A DNA stretch of 64,000 bases from Jackrogersella multiformis. Its lineage: Eukaryota > Ascomycota > Sordariomycetes > Xylariales > Hypoxylaceae. Below the pieces are notes generated by a model. The model was not told the DNA's origin. It did no database searches and saw nothing but the letters and a program-made list of their open reading frames with translations. Both the position numbers and the translations under genes were made by a program. The stretch spans positions 3,720,001 to 3,784,000 of the forward strand of contig CADCXD010000002.1 in the NCBI GenBank assembly GCA_902806575.1, given 5' to 3'. This document shows positions 22,183-32,455 of the stretch, piece after piece. Positions within the stretch are counted from its first letter, which is position 1. Every line of letters starts with the position of its first letter.

Positions 22183-23081
22183 ATGTTGTTAGCTACCCTA
22201 CTTATCTCATTCTTGGCCTTCCCTGGACGTGCGTCGGCGGTATCATGGTATTTCCTCCGGTACTATCCGGCATCCGGGCAGAAGTTTACTTCCTTCTCTG
22301 GGGAGATGGCGATCCCAGCTCTGCCGAGAGCCGCGACGTACTATCTATGGCCGGGTCTTCAGCCCACTGACAATAGCGGCGTATACCAGAATGTGCTCGA
22401 TGGCAGGAGTGGTACATGGTGGATTGGTTCTGGATGGTGCTGCTCGAATCCCAGCTTGCCATGGGGAGGCGGCTTCAACACATACGCCAACGAGAAGGTC
22501 ACATTCAAGAACACGCTAGACAGCAGCGGCTCTACCTGGACATCAACTCTCACTCGTCAATCCACCGGAGCCACGGCGACGGATAGTTTCTCTTTAGGTG
22601 GGTTTGAGTCGCTTCCTTAAGATTATTGACACATTCATGTCCTTAAGATTGCAACGCTAATGTACTCGTGAGACAGGAAGCAAGTCCTTCAACCAGGTTC
22701 TCTTCGCTATCGAACTGTATGTACTGAAATGATACGTTCCATTCACATTCCAACATAGAGTGCTAACATATGCTTAGTTATGACGTTAGTTGGGACTTCG
22801 GTCAGCTCGCGTTCTCAAATGTTGTAATTGTAAGTGCTCGTTATTGAGATCTTCAAGCATGATCGTGTCCTCAGATTCACCCCCAGATTCAGTGCCAAGG
22901 CCATTTATACTGATTGTAAATATAGACAAGTACTGGTAGTACGGATTCGAGCTGGTGCAACTCGAAGCCCGAGAACTACAACTCAGCCACCACGTATTCT
23001 ATCACCGGTGTAAGCGCCAGTGTGAGTGGTACTACGGTGACGTGTAAAATCGCTTCAGTGATTCTACAGAAACCTGCCTAA
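22183..23081 (+). CDS. Small secreted protein of unknown function
   Basis: Model: exons 22183-22597, 22677-22716, 22778-22829, 22926-23081; 220 residues, all GT-AG and in frame. A typical signal peptide (hydrophobic LLATLLISFLAF then GRASA) suggests cleavage near residue 19-20. The mature protein is rich in Trp, Tyr, Ser, Thr and Gly, with motifs such as YYLWPGLQP, TWWIGSGWCC and DVSWDFGQLAF, and three or four Cys in total. The pattern recalls extracellular beta-sandwich (concanavalin-like) proteins seen in plant-associated fungi, but I cannot name a family. No catalytic signature is recognised. The 40- and 52-nt internal exons make automatic prediction error-prone. It could be an effector-type or carbohydrate-binding protein; this is a guess. 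Confidence 0.75.
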
Positions 23082-23393
23082 CCTAGTTACCTATTTATAA
23101 TCCCATAGTTGTAATACCTCGTATAACAGCATAAAGGGCTTCAGCCCCTTTGCAAGCCCCGAGCTTACCAATGACAACTATTATATCGAAAATCCCCCTT
23201 CCTCTCGCTCGTTGTGGCTTCCACATTTATTCGTTAAGAGGTTATTTAACTCATCGCTAGAATTCAGGCCTGTTAAATTTCTCTTTATCATCAAAAATTT
23301 AGAGTTAAACATATAGACATTGCCCCCCTCCCAAGCGCTAGATTAAACCAACTTCTCGAAGAATCGTCTCAAGCTGAAAACGATGAAAGCTCA
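23082..23393. other. Short intergenic or 5' part of the next locus
   Basis: No independent gene. The frame of the following ORF stays open upstream of 23394 for about 100 bp but offers no ATG, so a missed 5' exon could lie here. Confidence 0.3.
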
Positions 23394-23966
23394 GTGGGCC
23401 CAACATCTAAAGGAAAGCAATTAGCCAGCGACACTAACACCGAGAGGAGGCGCGATAAACCCAAAACTATCCTAGAAAACCAACTGGCGCGGCAACTATT
23501 AGAATTATTAGCGAGTAATGTGATGCCGAGGGATTATGACCTAGGGCCAATTGACCCGGCAGTGCTAGTTGGGGTCGCACATCTTGCACAGACGGCTCTT
23601 TTACCAGGAGAAGTAGAGCAGCAAGTGCGCAAGCGCATCTCTACATTTGACGTCGAGGGGGCATGCCTCGTGGCAACATCGTGGAACTCCGAATGGGAGA
23701 AGCTACCTCACTCAGACTTCCGCAGCATGAGCGTGTGCTGGGTGGTTGAGCCTGTGGTGCTACCGGCCGGAAACAATGAATCGGGTGAAGGTTCAAGCCA
23801 CCGGACTGGCATAGATTTCGACAATGGAGGCGAAGGAAATAAAGGCAAAGATCCGGAGAGAGGTAGGTTTGCGTCTTTAGATATATCCACTTACCGAGTT
23901 CTGGATAAGGTGAAAGGGTTCTGGCAGTTGATGGACCTTCCTAGGCAAAGGATGGTTTTCACTTAG
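23394..23966 (+). CDS. Hypothetical protein, start codon not found (possible fragment)
   Basis: An open frame of at least 190 codons ending at TAG 23964-23966. It has no upstream ATG; the first internal one is at 23523. The translation is soluble and charged: a Lys/Arg-rich start (ERRRDKPK), a helical stretch NQLARQLLELLASN, a globular part with two Trp around WNSEWEKL and VCWVVEP, a Gly/Ser/Glu-rich linker and a C-terminal helix. I recognise no domain. It may be the 3' exon of a gene whose 5' exon I cannot define, or a 5'-truncated relic. A TACCTAGGTA copy begins 20 bp after the stop. Confidence 0.35.
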   Translation: MGPTSKGKQLASDTNTERRRDKPKTILENQLARQLLELLASNVMPRDYDLGPIDPAVLVGVAHLAQTALLPGEVEQQVRKRISTFDVEGACLVATSWNSEWEKLPHSDFRSMSVCWVVEPVVLPAGNNESGEGSSHRTGIDFDNGGEGNKGKDPERGRFASLDISTYRVLDKVKGFWQLMDLPRQRMVFT

Positions 23967-24633
23967 AATAGGCCCCTATCCTAGGTACCTAGGTAGTTAA
24001 TGGGGTTATTTCGAATTAAGAAGGGGATGATTCCGTGATATATATCGGATCATTTTTCTTCACCCAAAGATTACCTACATGTTTCATCAGCTCCCGGTCG
24101 GTTCCCCGGCATTCACTTATTCAATCCGGGATATCTTCAATTCTACCGCCCCCTTAACTATCTACAACAACCCCTTAGCGGGAAGGTCCTTTTTTCCCAC
24201 CAGGACTCACAGTAGGTATTTGTAAGCAGTCTATATACGTTAAGATAGCTCTAACAGGTTTCCCATTTACTACTTACCTAGTAAAACCCCATTTGAAAGT
24301 AGGCGCCATGCTAGGGACTCAATAATGTAGTAACAAGAGGTTGAAGCAAGTCAGCCATCTTTATAGTCTTTATTAATCTATATGTACCTACCTAGGTAGG
24401 TAATTCTTTTTATTGTATATATTTAGGTATTGAATCAACCAAATAGTGAAATGTTGGTGGAGTGACGGATTAATGAATAAATAATTTAATTAATATATCG
24501 GTTTAAAAGGTTTAACTACTTAAGGGATAGTTCAATTTTAATCTATTAAACCATTTCCATTCCTTAATACTATTTCTTTACATGCATTTGAACATCTACC
24601 TTGAACACCATTCCAATTGTCAGTCATGTCACG
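23967..24633. other. Intergenic, AT-rich
   Basis: No gene seen. It holds TACCTAGGTA at 23986-23995 and an 18-bp perfect palindrome TACCTACCTAGGTAGGTA at 24385-24402, followed by a very AT-rich segment (24.40-24.60 kb). Confidence 0.5.
24385..24402. repeat. 18-bp perfect palindrome (second copy)
   Basis: Identical to the 13261 element, about 230 bp upstream of the APH-like kinase start codon, in a very AT-rich setting. Confidence 0.9.
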
Positions 24634-25524
24634 ATGCCAAATACGTACGAGCAACCCATCGATCGTACTAGAACCCAGCATGATGGCACTAAGCATTTAG
24701 CCATCAACGATACGTTTTGCCGTCGTCTCTCAACACTTGTCTTTCTCAAGATTTCTCGGTGGTCTAACAAATACAGATCTACCGGTCGGTTACAGCCTAT
24801 CTCTAAGCAGCTTATAGTGAAGACGGGACTCTCTGTACATCTCACTGAAGCTGCTACCATGATGTTCATCGCTAAGAACACTTCTATTCCTGTACCACGG
24901 GTACATTGTTCCTTCGTCTTTAGGAATCGCGCGTACATCGTTATGGACCGCATTGAGGGGGATGCCGTTGGTAGTGTCTGGACGGCTTTGTCCGACGTAG
25001 ATCGTGAGAGCATCGTAGTGCAGCTACGCCGTATGATACAAGAATTGAGAGCAATCCAACCCCCTCCTGGAACGGGAGTAGAGAGCTGCATCGGCGGCTC
25101 ATTATGCGACCCTCGCATGACTCGATCCTGGCCTAGGTTCGGGCCGTTCAGGACAATCGGGGGTTTTCATTCCTGGCTTCGCGGCGGACTCGAGCTGGAA
25201 GATTTCCCTAACGGCTTTACTGGCCGTAGCGATCAGGACTGGGAGGACTTCAAAGAGATGGTGGCCAGGCAGGACCGGCCGTGGTCGGCTCCCGTGTTTA
25301 CGCATGGTGATCTCAACCCCTTTAACATCTTGGTCCGCGGAAGTCAAGTAGTCAGTATTGTTGACTGGGAGATCGCGGGATGGTACCCCCCTTATTGGGA
25401 GTATACTTCTGCCTGCTACTTGCTAATCCCAGACTGGCAAGACATTATCCCTAAGTTCCTCGAATCATTTCCCGAAGATCTGAGAACGGAGACTACGCGA
25501 CAGAGGTGGTGGGGAGAAATATAA
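24634..25524 (+). CDS. Aminoglycoside-phosphotransferase-like (APH) kinase
   Basis: Single exon from the first in-frame ATG at 24634; 296 residues. Protein-kinase-like fold of the fungal 'phosphotransferase enzyme family'. Visible: IVKTG (candidate ATP-binding Lys), an EAATMMFI helix, the hinge YIVMDRIEG, the catalytic loop HGDLNPFN (D226, N231) and the metal-binding D244 in SIVDWEIAGWYPPYWEY. Family members are numerous in filamentous fungi and their small-molecule substrates are mostly unknown; antibiotic resistance should not be assumed. The end (RQRWWGEI) is intact. No linked partner gene suggests a pathway. Confidence 0.88.
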   Translation: MPNTYEQPIDRTRTQHDGTKHLAINDTFCRRLSTLVFLKISRWSNKYRSTGRLQPISKQLIVKTGLSVHLTEAATMMFIAKNTSIPVPRVHCSFVFRNRAYIVMDRIEGDAVGSVWTALSDVDRESIVVQLRRMIQELRAIQPPPGTGVESCIGGSLCDPRMTRSWPRFGPFRTIGGFHSWLRGGLELEDFPNGFTGRSDQDWEDFKEMVARQDRPWSAPVFTHGDLNPFNILVRGSQVVSIVDWEIAGWYPPYWEYTSACYLLIPDWQDIIPKFLESFPEDLRTETTRQRWWGEI

Positions 25525-25652
25525 GTTTTGGAGTTACACCTTTATTTACAACTCTAGGTTATATCCTCGGATAACCTCTATTATACCACATCAGGTTCAA
25601 AACTCGCTGAACCGTAGATAAATATCAAGAAACATATATGTACCCCATGGTA

Positions 25653-26346
25653 TCATAAAAGGAATAGGAAATCACTAAGAGATACTGGCAGTGCAGCCAA
25701 TAACATATAGAACTTCCGACGTCTCGGGTTTCTCATCCTCCCTCTTGCAAATAGATAAAACGGTTCCTGGGATACGGTTTCCCTATCCTGCAGCATATCC
25801 CACGTCGGCTTAGGCCTCGTCAGGTCTTGACCGTGTTCAAACCTGCCGGCCGCAGTCTTCTCCGCCGCATAGCTGCGAGCCCGCTCTCGAATCTTATCCC
25901 AGTCCAACTGTGATGTACCGACGACCTTACGGTTATTCGATATTCGCGACAAAGCATCGACGACCCACGACTGGCAACTGAAAGTCGGGTCATTTCGGCA
26001 AACCGGAGTGTTTTGAAAGACCTCGATAAGGTGACGTTCATTGGTGATCTTGGCGATAACGACGCGCACGAGGAGACGCACGGTCGACTGCACATCTGGC
26101 AGTCCGTCTTCCACGTATTCCCACCCCCCCGATGGCGAATTCTTGACGTGAAAGCGCATACCGGGAACCTGTGTCTTGTCTTCGATCTTGGGACCGATAA
26201 GGAAAGCTAGATGATATCTAGGGAGAGAGGTTGGAGTCAGCACAGAAGGACGTTGGAAAAAGAGTTCCTTACTTTACTTCCTCATGCCCGGACCTCGCTC
26301 CGCTGGGGTAAAGAGCGAGGTATAGTCGTTTCTTGTTGAAACCCAT
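25653..26346 (-). CDS. Conserved fungal protein of unknown function (DUF6914-like)
   Basis: Model: exon 1 26346-26273, intron with in-frame GT-AG, exon 2 26217-25653; 212 residues. It begins with the pattern K-R-L-Y-L-A-L-Y-P-S-G, then YHLAFLIGPK, a GMRFHVKN strand, LVRVVIAKI, a Cys-containing NDPTFSCQSWV segment, ARSYAAEK and RPKPTWDML. I recall this pattern from an uncharacterised ascomycete family, probably DUF6914; the accession is from memory and unverified. The HxxFLIGPK/Cys-W layout loosely resembles papain-like amidase folds, which is speculation. The last ~35 residues are basic then hydrophobic (RRRKFYMLLAALP) and unlike the family as I recall it, so the true end may differ. Confidence 0.7.
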
Positions 26347-28495
26347 ATTTGGTTATTGGGTGATCAGCGTGTTGTAGCTGCTGCTACTGCTCGCGAGCCA
26401 GGATGTTGCGGGTACCTAGGTAGAGTCGAACTTTGGAAATCTGGATGGGTTTAGGATTATAAGGGGCAGTAAGTGGCTACCTAGGTGAGTACTACAAGAT
26501 ACCTTATATCTGAGGAAATTATGTCCGACTTCTGATAACAGTGCTAGAGAAGCTCTTCATCACACTAGAGGTTATAATTATTACATAGCAAACAAACTGC
26601 CACCCGCATATTGAGATTACAAGTGATTTTGATATCTATACAGGAGTTATACCATCTCCTAGTATTGGGAGGACAGTATTATCTTTAGAGTCATATCCCT
26701 TAGATACTGCGAACAGTAACCGAAGAGTGATCTCATGGGCTCAACTCATTTAACAAGGTGAGGAACTTTCTCTGCTTAAATTGCTTAGTTCTACACATGG
26801 CCGCATCCCTTGATGTTTAGTTTATTCTTCGGGTATTATGAATCCTCTAATTCGGATCGGTACCATATATTCGGTAGATTAAAATACCTATTTTTCCTTT
26901 ATTTTCTCCTTCTTACTTACGCCTCCTTTTATCCCCTTGTTTCTTGTTCTTCGCCTCTTCATAACTGAAAAGAAATTCAAACTTCGACTAGGTATGATTT
27001 TAACTTACTCTTGAAATACTCAAGTACCTAGGTAGGTTTAAATAAGTAACTTGAAGTAGCAATGGAAGTCTATCGCTAAACCATGTAAACCTCGGTCAGG
27101 TTCAGTTCATGCCAGAGTCTGCTTGGCATTTCACTTATTTGGGAGTTTTAGCTTAGTGAACACATGTTACCTAATAACTACCTACGGGAGCCTCATTCTT
27201 TTTAGATACTGCTAGGTAGTTATATTATTACCTATATTATAAGACATAAAAGTAAACACGAATTGACTTGGTTTTTTTGGTAAGGCGTGACGAGACGATC
27301 TCACTCAGGCCCCAGAATTGTGTATACTTGACCCAATTTTTGTACACATATAGGTACCTAGGTAGGTATATATCTATTATTAGCACTGAAGCTATATTAG
27401 AAGATGAATTTGATACAGCACTTCCCTAGGCGCTGTTTCTCCAACTAAATGACGAGTAGCCAATAGGAGAGCTTAGGCAGTTATAATAGCGTCATGTCGT
27501 GGTTACGTTCTGAAGTTTATTGGAATATGGGTTAACTCTAAGTACCTAGGTAGTACCAGGTATTTTTAGACCACTGTTTCTTATATTTTTCAACTTCCCC
27601 TTTTTAAATTTATTTTATTGCAGTCCATTAAGTTAATTAGTAGCTGGCTATTTCTCCTTTTATTAAAAAATAGAAACAAATATTACGTACCCTAGGTAGG
27701 TAGTGAAAGCGGAGGAAGTGCCGATCGGCTATTAAAGTCACTTGACTTAGAAATTGATAATCAGGCAGTGCAACAGCACCCGTAGTTTCTAGTGTAGTGT
27801 AGTGTAGTTTCCCCAACGTTAAATCTGGCAAGTTCAATCAAACTTAAGAATTCTTTTCCTTTAGAATTCCATCGATAACCTCACACCTACCAGGACTAGG
27901 TATAGTTCAATCGAGGACCAACAATTGCTCGCCGAGACCCGCAGATTCTCACGGTTTTCGAGCCAAGCCGTTTTCGACCTTGGTCTTCGGCGGTAACGGG
28001 TCCAAAACGCATAACCGTGGGGCGTGGGCGTGTCTCTTATCGGAAAATCATCAATCTGTCGTCATCGATCGTACAATCTTAGCACGAGCCCTTCGAGTGA
28101 AAGCCCAATTTTTCAAGGTCTCCGATCCGACGAGCACCTTTCCATTTGCTTCTTTTCGTCTACCGGTAATTCCTAAGTCGGGTCCCTTCCACTCTTTCCA
28201 AAATGACTTGGGAACTCACCCGGCGTCGCTTCTCTCGCGCCGTCAACAGCAAATTCATCTTCGACCGCATTGTACGTTAATGAAATCTACACAAAATTAC
28301 ATGCCTACCTAGGTAGTCTATCTGAAAAAACCAGACCTGCATTTCCAACATCGAGCACAGCCCGCATCAATACTATCAACTTTTATCATCTAAATCTCAA
28401 GACGTCACCATTCATATATTCCGCTCTACTGCTTAACTGACTTGGCTTGCCTATCCGTCTAGCCTCTCCTTCATGCAGTCATCTTCTTTATCGAA
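26347..28495. other. Long gene-free region rich in the 10-bp palindrome
   Basis: About 2.1 kb without a supported gene. It carries five exact TACCTAGGTA copies (26413, 27025, 27355, 27543, 28306), a variant at 26479, a short AGTGT tandem repeat at 27791-27807 and the probable promoter and leader of the Mpv17 gene from about 27.9 kb. AT-rich overall. Confidence 0.5.
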
Positions 28496-29342
28496 ATGGC
28501 CATCGTTGCGCGCTTGGTGTCGCGTTTCAACGCTTATTACGATGAACGACCAGGTATTCATTTTCTATCTTATAGCTTTACCCTAATACCGCTACCCACA
28601 AAGCTGACACTAGTTATTTCAGTCCTCACCATGATGGTGACGAACGCTGTCCTCGGAGGTATCGCCGACACCGTAGCCCAGACCATCACATCCGTCCGAG
28701 AACGAGCGCTACGGAAGCCTGGCGGTGTCAGCAAGGACGACACTATAGCAATCGAAATACATGATCTAGATCGCAAGAATACTTGGAACGAGCGAGACCT
28801 GATTCCAGACTCCAAGGGTCTCCCTCCACCCTTCGACTTCGAGCGACTGACTAGATTCATGGCCTACGGTTTCGGGATGGCACCTCTACAATATAAGTGG
28901 TTTAGTTTCCTTTCACGAGCTTTCCCCATGACGAAAACAAGCGCCTTTGTTCCGGCGATGAAGCGAGTAGCTTTCGACCAGCTGATTTTCGCGCCGTTCG
29001 GTATCGGATGTTTCTTTACAGTCATGACCGTGGCAGAAGGGGGTGGACGCAGAGCCGTTACTCACAAGCTTAGGGACATGTACATTCCGACTTTGAAGGC
29101 GAACTTCATGGTGTGGCCTCTTGTACAAATCATCAACTTCAGGTTGATGCCGGTTCAGTTTCAGCTGGTGAGTTTCTTTCGCTATAACTCACACATTGGC
29201 ATGTGGCTCTGTTACTAACACTCTGTCGTAGCCGTTCGTCTCTACTATCGGTATTGCCTGGACGGCATATCTTTCCCTAACAAATGCTTCCGAGGACGTC
29301 GAGCCGAAAACAGCACCCTACTCCCCAAATATTCGCCTCTAG
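28496..29342 (+). CDS. Mpv17/PMP22-family membrane protein
   Basis: Small integral membrane protein of peroxisomes or mitochondria, of the Mpv17/PMP22/Sym1 family. Model: exons 28496-28553, 28623-29167, 29232-29342; 237 residues. Intron 1 is 69 bp and happens to be open in frame, so a naive prediction would retain it. Family features: LTMMVTNAVLGGIADTVAQ at the N-terminus, RFMAYGFGMAPLQYKWF, VAFDQLIFAPFGIGCFF, then KANFMVWPLVQIINFRLMPVQFQLPFV and a final membrane segment. A ~50-residue charged insert between the first and second segments (RERALRKPGG to DFERLTR) is longer than in yeast Sym1. TACCTAGGTA begins 14 bp after the stop. Confidence 0.93.
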
Positions 29343-30339
29343 GTAAACCCTGACCTACCTAGGTACTTAGCATGAAATTGCTAGATTTTTCATTTGCTAC
29401 ATGGAAACTTTTCCTGGGAAAACGGCCGGCAGGCGTTGCGGTGTCAGAGACCACGGTTTTCATTTTCATTTGTTAATCAACATGGTCGACACATTACGGG
29501 ATGGCGCATTCTCCTTTTTTGGTTGATGATTTAGGATCAACAACTTGGCGTAGCCCTGTACTTAGACGCAAGAAATCCGAAGTATTATTCACATTATTCA
29601 CCTGCGTATCAAGGGTCCGTCTTATTATTCCATGATACTCTAGCAGGAATGCCTACTTCCCAGCCTACCTAGGTACATAACAATTAGAGGATATCAGTGG
29701 CCAATCCAGGGGCTTCTTACCTAAGTCCAAATACAGCACAGCACAGCCTTGGAAATTATGATTTGATATAACTCGGCAGAAATCAGGATTGCAAGAATGG
29801 GCCCACGATCATCACATCAACTATATCCTATACATACATGCACTACACTACCTACATACACTATCTAGGTCAACGGAGAATTGCGGCTGTAGCGAGGTAG
29901 TCCCGGACGGAACCCTCCTATAGCGAGTCAGTGAGTCTGAAACACACAAGTATCAACCCGCTAAATTCACTAGCGCAGTTACATGCTTGAAGGTTAGCGG
30001 CTTAGCAACCACCAGACCGTAGATTGGAAGCAGCAAACGTCACCCGTCAAGCTCGTTGACCTCACCCCACCAAACTCTGGTGTAGCTGCCCAGGCTGCCA
30101 GGTTGCTACCCCTCCATCAATTATTATAGTATTACCAGGTATTAGTACCAATATTAGTACGCTCATACTCCCATCCATATTAGTCCGGCCGCCTTCTACT
30201 GCGTCCTTTTTTTCATAACGGACATCCTGAAAATCATCGTCCTTGAAATACCGCAAATCTTCTTTGAAATTTACACTTTTTTCTTCGTCAGCCTCTCCCT
30301 AAGACCATATTATCAATTGAAACCTTATCATCTGTCAAA
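29343..30339. other. Intergenic, pgk promoter
   Basis: No gene seen. TACCTAGGTA at 29356-29365 and 29666-29675. The final 100 bp before the pgk ATG are CT-rich and end TCAAAATG, consistent with a strongly expressed gene's leader. Confidence 0.5.
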
Positions 30340-31779
30340 ATGTCTCTGTCCAGCAAGCTGTCCATCACGGACGTTGACCTAAAGGGCAAGAGAGTGCTCA
30401 TCCGAGTAAGTGATCAATCTCGGCCCACCTGAGATTCTTGTTTGTTCAGAATACTATACAATAAATTATATACCGCACTTTATTCTCTAGACTGACCTGG
30501 GTTCTCTCGAAAGGTGGACTTCAATGTCCCGCTCGATGCTGACAACAATGTTACAAACAACCAACGTATCGCTGGTGCCGTCCCTACCATCAAATACGCC
30601 ATCGACAATGGCGCGAAAGCTGTCGTATTAATGTCCCACCTCGGCCGTCCTGATGGCAAGGTCAACCCCAAGTACAGCCTACAGCCCGTAGTTCCAGAAC
30701 TCGAGAAGCTCCTGGGAAAGAGCGTCGAGTTCGCACCAGACTCCGTCGGCCCTGAGGTAGAGGCTATTGTAAACAAGGCGGAAAATGGACAAGTCGTTCT
30801 GCTGGAGAACTTGCGCTTCCACGCCGAGGAAGAAGGTTCTTCCAAGGATGCCGCAGGCAAGAAGGTCAAGGCAGACAAGGCTAAGGTCGATGAGTTCCGC
30901 AAGGGCTTAACTGCCCTTGGTGATATCTTCATCAGTAAGAATTCCATACATTTCCGTCTCTGTCTCAGCTCGACGCTGCTACAGTCAGTGGAGCTAACTG
31001 TTACTTCTCTAGACGACGCCTTCGGAACCGCACACCGAGCTCACTCTTCCATGGTCGGCGTTGACCTACCACAGAAGGCCGCCGGTTTCCTTATGAAGAA
31101 GGAGCTCGACTACTTCGCCCAAGCTCTTGAGTCGCCAAAGCGCCCCTTTCTTGCTATTCTGGGTGGTGCCAAGGTCTCCGATAAGATTCAGCTCATCGAT
31201 AATCTATTGGACAAGGTTAACAGCATTATCATCTGCGGCGGCATGGCTTTCACCTTCAAGAAGACCCTCGAGGGTGTTAGCATTGGTAACTCCCTTTTCG
31301 ATGAAGCTGGCTCCAAGAATGTTGGCCAGCTGATCGAGAAGGCCAAGAAGAACAACGTGAAAGTCGTCTTACCCGTGGACTACGTGACAGCAGACAAGTT
31401 CGATAAGGATGCCACCACTGCCACAGCTACCGACAAGGAGGGTATCCCTGACGGCTGGATGGGTCTTGACTGCGGCCCCGAGTCGATCAAGCTATATCAG
31501 GAGGCAATTAACTCCGCCCAGACCATCCTTTGGAACGGTCCCCCAGGCGTCTTCGAGTTTGAGAAGTTCGCCAACGGCACCAAGGCCACCCTAGATGCCT
31601 TCACGGCAGCTGTAGGCGCTGGTAAGATTGGTATCATCGGTGGTGGTGACACCGCCACAGTTGCCGCCAAGTACGGCGCCGAGAGCAAGTGCTCGCACGT
31701 CTCGACCGGCGGCGGTGCTTCTCTGGAGCTGCTGGAGGGCAAGGCCCTACCCGGCGTGGTTGCTCTCAGCACCAAATGA
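30340..31779 (+). CDS. pgk1: Phosphoglycerate kinase
   Basis: Glycolytic/gluconeogenic enzyme transferring phosphate between 1,3-bisphosphoglycerate and ADP in the cytosol. Model: exons 30340-30405, 30514-30934, 31013-31779; 417 residues, the usual fungal length. Intron 1 falls exactly before VDFNVP, a common position. Signatures: RVDFNVPLD, LMSHLGRPDG, LLENLRFHAEEEG, NDAFGTAHRAHSS, GFLMKKEL, ILGGAKVSDKI, WNGPPGVFEFE and the nucleotide-binding GGGDTATVAAK with STGGGASLELLEG. Within intron 1 an alternative AG at 30490 would not keep frame, so 30513 is the acceptor. No defects. Confidence 0.98.
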
Positions 31780-32455
31780 AGATCGGAGAACTCGGTGCGT
31801 CTATGAGCGCCGGACAGCATTGCTTGGAACGGGGTACCGGGTTTGGGTCGCAGGTTAGGTAAATCACGAGATGCTGGTTGGGGCGGCATCCTTAACTTGT
31901 TAACGCTATGTTACATATTGATGCCGAGTTTACGACATCCACTAGCTAAAATTAGACGACTATTGAATACCAGTAACATGTATTAGACGTACAATATACC
32001 ATATCATATCATGACAATTATTTAAGTATTGGCAGCAGATAATTGTAGGTTATAATTTGTGATTTGTAGACAGAGGTGTAGGATGTGTCGATGTCTATTT
32101 TCACAAGCAGATAGTCAATAGTAGTCCTAGACAGTCACTGAATACGTATACGTAGCATTGTCGGTACGCCTTTTCTTCTAAGGTCATGCGCGAAACATAT
32201 CCATGCCCCGCCAGTCTATGTATTAATCGAATTCTTCTTGCCCTGCTCATCTGCCTCTTGCCGTTCTCCCTCCTCGTGTTGTGCTGCGGAAGTGCTAGAG
32301 AGGGGGTGGGTAGGTACGATCCGTCCCTCCGTACACATCCATCCACTCATGTGTCCTAGCCTAACCTAGCCTAACCTAATCGTATGGCGCCGGTCTGATG
32401 GCTTTGGTATTGGCCTTCATGCGCGCGCCGGAGGGCTGGAGAGGGGAATGGCGCC
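31780..32455. other. Intergenic between convergent pgk and SEM1 genes
   Basis: Convergent 3' flanks; no gene seen. A short CCTAACCTAGCCTAACCTAA repeat near 32357-32379 is telomere-like in composition but lacks the exact unit. Confidence 0.45.

Noticed and set aside
24601..24633. Earlier non-ATG start for the APH-like kinase
   Set aside because: The codon at 24601 is TTG; the first real ATG at 24634 gives a normal family length.
32357..32379. Second telomere-like repeat (CCTAACCTAGCC)
   Set aside because: Lacks an exact CCCTAA unit and is short; probably chance similarity.
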